A stretch of 11,061 bases of DNA, taken from Cloacimonetes bacterium TCS62 (GTDB taxonomy: Bacteria; Cloacimonadota; Cloacimonadia; Cloacimonadales; TCS61). The stretch lies in assembly GCA_001577185.1 (NCBI GenBank), contig LSCM01000025.1:1-11061 (forward strand), read 5' to 3'. The notes beneath the pieces were generated by a model. It searched no databases. It saw only the letters and a program-made list of their open reading frames with translations, and was not told the origin of the DNA. The translations under genes were made by a program, and so were the position numbers. Shown here piece by piece: positions 7,378-11,061 of the stretch (position 1 is the stretch's first letter; each line of letters starts with the position of its first letter).

Positions 7378-8742
7378 ATGAATAGAAAGATTAGAAAGCT
7401 ATTATTGTTCTTAGGAGATATTGTACTTCTCTATGCAACATTGTATCTAACTTTAGTAATTAGACATTTGAGAGTACCAAATGAATCTTTATGGAAATTG
7501 CATTTAACACCATTTACAATAATTTTTGTCGTTTGGGTATTTATTTTTTATATCTCTGATCTATATAATTTGAGTCACGCTATCAATAACAGTCGATTCT
7601 ATTATAGGTCCTTTCGGAGCTTTATTATTGGTGGTTTAATATCGACAATATTCTTTTATGTAGCTCCAAATATTAAGATCGAGCCCAAGACGAACTTAGT
7701 TATTTTTGTCATACTTTTTGCAATAATTTTCTTTTTATGGAGAAATTTTTTCAACTGGTCTTTAAAAGCTTATATTCCGAAAGAGAAACTGGCTTTTATT
7801 GGGTTCAATAAAAATGTTGAGAATATTATAAAAGAACTCAAGAATAAATCCCATCTTGGTTTTGAATTTAAATTTATTTATATTACAAAATCTCTAGAAA
7901 AATTACCACAGTTAGAGGGAATTTCTGTCTATACCGTAGAATCGGAGATAAGTGAATTGATCGGAAAACATGAGATCACTACTCTCATATTAGCTGGAGA
8001 AGCAGAAAATTCAGAAAAATTAACTTCAAAATTATTTGATTGTCTGCCTTTAAAGGTTAATTTTATTAATTTAAGTCATTTTTATGAAATTGTTACCGGT
8101 AAAGTACCAATAAAAATTATTAGTAAAAACTGGTTTTTAGAGAATTTAAGTGAAGGTAATAAAACAATATATGAATTTTTTAAAAGAATACTAGATGTTT
8201 TATTTGCATCTATCTTTTTTATCATATTTTTACCATTTTGGATAATCATATTTATTATCATCAAAATTGAAAGTAAGGGAAAAGTTTTCTTTAGACAGAT
8301 CAGAGAAGGTAAAAATAAAACTAGATTTACTATTATAAAGTTTAGAACAATGAGGATCTCAAACAATTTTGATCCAACGGAGATCAATGATTCTAGAATT
8401 ACAAAATTCGGTTCTTTTTTGCGTAAAACTCGTTTAGATGAAACTCCGCAGATCATTAATGTTCTAAAGGGAGAGATGAGTTTTGTAGGTCCAAGACCGG
8501 AAAGACCGGAATTAGTAAAGAGATTGGAAAAAGATATACATTTTTATAACGAACGTATGTTGGTCAAACCAGGCATTACAGGGTGGAACCAAATTTCCAG
8601 TGAATATCATTCTCCTTCATTGGAAGATACATTAGAGAAATTGCAATATGATCTCTTCTATATAAAGAACAGAACATTCTTATTAGATATATCCATAATT
8701 ATGAAAACTATCAGTACAATATTTGCCAGAAAAGGGAGGTAA
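7378..8742 (+). CDS. Polyprenyl-phosphate sugar-phosphate transferase, WcaJ/WbaP-like
   Basis: This inner-membrane enzyme of 454 residues transfers a sugar-1-phosphate from a UDP-sugar to undecaprenyl phosphate and so starts a surface glycan. Four N-terminal membrane helices are visible (~8-28, 44-63, 82-97, 106-124). A Rossmann-like soluble domain follows (~137-240, beginning AFIGFNKNVENI). The family linker GKVPIKIISKNWFLENL is at 241-257. The catalytic domain starts with KRILDVLFASIFFIIFLPFW (269-288), a re-entrant helix with Pro286. It then shows FRQIREGKN (305-313), KFRTM (321-325), TRLDETPQ (351-358, catalytic Asp354-Glu355), SFVGPRPERPEL (368-379), KPGITGW (397-403) and YDLFYIKN (424-431). 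Length and order match full-length polytopic members rather than small PglC. The in-frame stop TGA at 7372-7374 rules out an earlier ATG. No Shine-Dalgarno is seen. The stop codon abuts the next gene's ribosome binding site. Confidence 0.95.
   Translation: MNRKIRKLLLFLGDIVLLYATLYLTLVIRHLRVPNESLWKLHLTPFTIIFVVWVFIFYISDLYNLSHAINNSRFYYRSFRSFIIGGLISTIFFYVAPNIKIEPKTNLVIFVILFAIIFFLWRNFFNWSLKAYIPKEKLAFIGFNKNVENIIKELKNKSHLGFEFKFIYITKSLEKLPQLEGISVYTVESEISELIGKHEITTLILAGEAENSEKLTSKLFDCLPLKVNFINLSHFYEIVTGKVPIKIISKNWFLENLSEGNKTIYEFFKRILDVLFASIFFIIFLPFWIIIFIIIKIESKGKVFFRQIREGKNKTRFTIIKFRTMRISNNFDPTEINDSRITKFGSFLRKTRLDETPQIINVLKGEMSFVGPRPERPELVKRLEKDIHFYNERMLVKPGITGWNQISSEYHSPSLEDTLEKLQYDLFYIKNRTFLLDISIIMKTISTIFARKGR
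8734..8739 (+). promoter_or_regulatory. Ribosome binding site of the propeller gene
   Basis: GGGAGG sits immediately before the TAA stop (8740-8742) of the sugar transferase and ten bases before the ATG at 8750. The spacing is slightly long but usable. Its position inside the upstream gene's last codons supports co-expression of the two genes. Confidence 0.6.
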
Positions 8743-8749
8743 TCGCGAT

Positions 8750-11061
8750 ATGAGAAAATCAATCATCATGATCATACTATTAATGTCATTTACTCTAAGT
8801 GCATTAAAGAATTGGAAAGTTTATACAAATACTACTCATATCAAAGATGTAGTTGAATACAATGATAAATTATATTTTGCTACTTGGGGTGGCTTAGCTA
8901 TTTATAATCTACAGACTGACAATTATGAAGAACCAAAAACTACGATAAACGGTTTAAATGATAATGATATTAATTGTTTAGAAGTAAATGAGCAAAATGA
9001 TCAATTATTAATTGGAACTGCTAATTCCGGTGTTAATAGACTTAATCAGAATGAGTTCATAATGCCGATTACTGAAACTTTGGGTCTAGCATCTAAGAAA
9101 GTGCATAAAATTATTCAAAGGGATACATTGCTATTTGCTGCTACTAAAAATGGATTAAGTATTTTTTATGATGATCCGGAATTTCCTTTTCCACTCCTTC
9201 TAAATAATTACAATTCAGTAAATGGTCTGTCTGCGGATAATATTAAAACCCTACAGATATCAGACGACGGCTATATTTTTTGTGGTAGCGACTATGGTTT
9301 GGATTTTACTCATATCGATTCGCTCGATACAAATAATGCTTGGAATGCTATAAATTCAAATAATTCTATTTTACCTGATTCAAGAGTCAATTCAATATAT
9401 GTAAAAGCCAATGAAATAGTTGTAGGAACTCGGGGTGGACTTGCTGTTTCATACTTTCCTAATTTTAATTGGATCACCTATGATGAAAACGATTTTGGAA
9501 ATGAGACTTCCTCTATATTTCCCGTTTACATCGATAATAATTTCGATATATGGGCTGGAGCTGGTTATTGGAATGAAGATGACCTATATGTAGAGGACTC
9601 AACTGATATAGCAGTTTTCAAAATTTATAATGGAGGTGACTTAGAATTTTTACAACAAGAAGATATGAACCTTTTGGATTCACAAATAATGGGATTTAAA
9701 GAGATCAATGGGCAAATGTTTGCTTATACTTGGGGAGAAGGTTTTGTTTCTTTAGATAATAATTCATCAGAGTGGTCAGAGCCAATTAAAGAAAACTGTA
9801 TTATTTCAAATCATGTTACCGATCTGCAAATTGATCAGAATGATAAGATTTGGGTTTGTAACGGGCAAAGACAATCAAGTATAACTCATAAGAGTGTTCT
9901 TGGAATATCGTCATTTGATGGCTCTTTATGGGAGAATTATTCCAAACAGAACACAGAATTACATACTAATAATATTATGTCTATTGCTATAGATGAAGAT
10001 AATAGAAAATGGTTTGGAGGATGGATCGGAGGAATATCAATATTAAACGACGAATCTCAGGCTTGGGATCGTATAGTTAAGGATGATATTCCCATGATGA
10101 CTTCAAATACAATTAGTTGTATAGGAAGAGGATTTAATAATAATATGTGGATCGGTGCTTATCCAAATGAAATGATCGTAATGAACAATGAGGAAGAGGT
10201 GATTCAAGATTTTGAAATATATCAACCGATCTCATCATATGATTTTACTGCGGATTTTTGGAAAGTTCATTTTTCCACGGATAGAGTTACACTGGGAACT
10301 TTTTATAACGGTTTTAGAATTTGGGATGATCTATCCTATCCGCAAGATAACGGTTCATATTGGATAAAACCGCCTTTCTCTGAGCTAACTTCAACTCAAA
10401 TATTTGCAATTGATTCCAGACAAACTAACTTTGGAACAGAGGAATTATGGATCGCTGGAGGTTCAGGATTATTTTTATATGATGGAAATTATTGGTATAA
10501 ATATGGAACCCATGTTAAAAAGAAAGTTTGGTTAGATGGAGAATGGTTTTGGAACGAAGATAATCCTGATCCGGAGTATTGGTATTACGAAGGTCAAACT
10601 AGATTATTTGGTTCGCAGGTAACTTATCCAACAGCACTATTTATCGATCCATTTGGGATTATGTGGGTCGGAACGAAAACTGCCGGTATAACTGCATTTA
10701 ATCTTGAAAAAGAATTATTTACAAATTATACAACGGAAAATACTTCGCTTCTTTCTAATACTATAACAGATTTTGAATATGAACCAAATACAGGAGTGTT
10801 ATATATAGGAACTAATAAAGGGTTAAATGCAGTAGATATAGGTATTACGGAAGACATGAATCAGGAGACTGAACTTTACAATATTATATGCTATCCAAAC
10901 CCATTTTATCCGGAACAAGGAGATATACTTAACATTAAAAATGACGATAGTCTTACCATGCCAAAAGGTAATACAACCTGTAAAATTTTCAATTTAAACG
11001 GAGAATTGATTATAGAATTAGAAAAAGATAAATATGAGCAATTTAGTTGGAATGGTAAAAA
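8750..11061 (+). CDS. Secreted beta-propeller protein with FlgD/T9SS-like C-terminal domain, PorZ-like (3' end cut by window edge)
   Basis: The reading frame is open from the ATG to the right edge, about 770 codons, with no stop. A signal peptide is clear: Arg2-Lys3, a hydrophobic core IIMIILLMSFTL and probable cleavage after SA at 17-18. The mature part is a chain of two-component-regulator-propeller-type repeats. Examples are NGLNDNDINCLEV then LLIGTANSGVNRL near the start, VNGLSADNIKTLQI, ILPDSRVNSIYV with IVVGTRGGLAV, LHTNNIMSIAIDEDNRKWFG, and LLSNTITDFEYE with LYIGTNKGLNAV near 665-695. From about 709 a C-terminal domain begins with CYPNPFYPEQGDILNI and continues to CKIFNLNGELI and FSWNGK, as in FlgD-like and type IX sorting domains. 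Only some 25-30 residues should be missing. The total would be near 800, with the signal-propeller(s)-CTD plan of PorZ (~776 residues in Porphyromonas, recalled). A generic exported propeller is the alternative. An aromatic-rich stretch near 580-620 is unusual. Confidence 0.8.
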   Translation, partial: MRKSIIMIILLMSFTLSALKNWKVYTNTTHIKDVVEYNDKLYFATWGGLAIYNLQTDNYEEPKTTINGLNDNDINCLEVNEQNDQLLIGTANSGVNRLNQNEFIMPITETLGLASKKVHKIIQRDTLLFAATKNGLSIFYDDPEFPFPLLLNNYNSVNGLSADNIKTLQISDDGYIFCGSDYGLDFTHIDSLDTNNAWNAINSNNSILPDSRVNSIYVKANEIVVGTRGGLAVSYFPNFNWITYDENDFGNETSSIFPVYIDNNFDIWAGAGYWNEDDLYVEDSTDIAVFKIYNGGDLEFLQQEDMNLLDSQIMGFKEINGQMFAYTWGEGFVSLDNNSSEWSEPIKENCIISNHVTDLQIDQNDKIWVCNGQRQSSITHKSVLGISSFDGSLWENYSKQNTELHTNNIMSIAIDEDNRKWFGGWIGGISILNDESQAWDRIVKDDIPMMTSNTISCIGRGFNNNMWIGAYPNEMIVMNNEEEVIQDFEIYQPISSYDFTADFWKVHFSTDRVTLGTFYNGFRIWDDLSYPQDNGSYWIKPPFSELTSTQIFAIDSRQTNFGTEELWIAGGSGLFLYDGNYWYKYGTHVKKKVWLDGEWFWNEDNPDPEYWYYEGQTRLFGSQVTYPTALFIDPFGIMWVGTKTAGITAFNLEKELFTNYTTENTSLLSNTITDFEYEPNTGVLYIGTNKGLNAVDIGITEDMNQETELYNIICYPNPFYPEQGDILNIKNDDSLTMPKGNTTCKIFNLNGELIIELEKDKYEQFSWNGK

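Noticed and set aside
3168..8456. Minus-strand open frames of 64-124 codons inside the plus-strand genes
   Set aside because: They are fully contained within recognised genes, have no family resemblance and no start signals.
8750..11061. Sensor histidine kinase of the hybrid two-component type
   Set aside because: The propeller repeats resemble the sensor part of such proteins, but the frame goes into a PNPF-type sorting/FlgD-like domain with no Y_Y_Y domain, membrane helix or kinase motifs in the window.

Overview
The window is AT-rich (roughly 30% GC by eye) and comes from a bacterium, most likely of the Fibrobacterota/Chlorobiota/Bacteroidota (FCB) superphylum or a relative such as Cloacimonadota. 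That placement is an inference. It rests on the low GC and on the last gene, a secreted beta-propeller protein ending in a FlgD-like / type IX-sorting-like C-terminal domain that is common in these phyla. No rRNA, tRNA, insertion sequence or CRISPR array was seen.

Layout: positions 1-2618 on the minus strand hold nearly all of a pyruvate, phosphate dikinase gene (ppdK), cut by the left edge just after its catalytic cysteine motif. A 203-bp divergent intergenic region (2619-2821) carries weak promoter-like sites and small palindromes. From 2822 to the right edge, six genes run on the plus strand with almost no spacing: a small PPC/DUF296 protein (2822-3241); a large protein resembling DUF7033/NodB-type polysaccharide deacetylases but lacking the expected catalytic residues (3243-4964); two GT-B fold glycosyltransferases joined by ATGA overlaps (4961-6229 and 6226-7329); a polytopic polyprenyl-phosphate sugar-phosphate transferase (7378-8742); and the first ~770 codons of a secreted propeller protein (8750 to the edge).

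Working model: genes 3 to 6 look like part of a surface-glycan pathway. The phosphoglycosyltransferase would load the first sugar-phosphate on the lipid carrier, and the two glycosyltransferases would extend it. The deacetylase-like protein would be a pseudoenzyme or a divergent modifier. No flippase, polymerase or ABC exporter lies in the window, so the pathway is completed elsewhere. The propeller has the size and domain order of PorZ, the type IX secretion component that recognises A-LPS in Porphyromonas. Its position directly behind a glycan-initiating enzyme is the most interesting contextual signal here. The ppdK gene is transcribed away from this cluster and is probably unrelated central metabolism.
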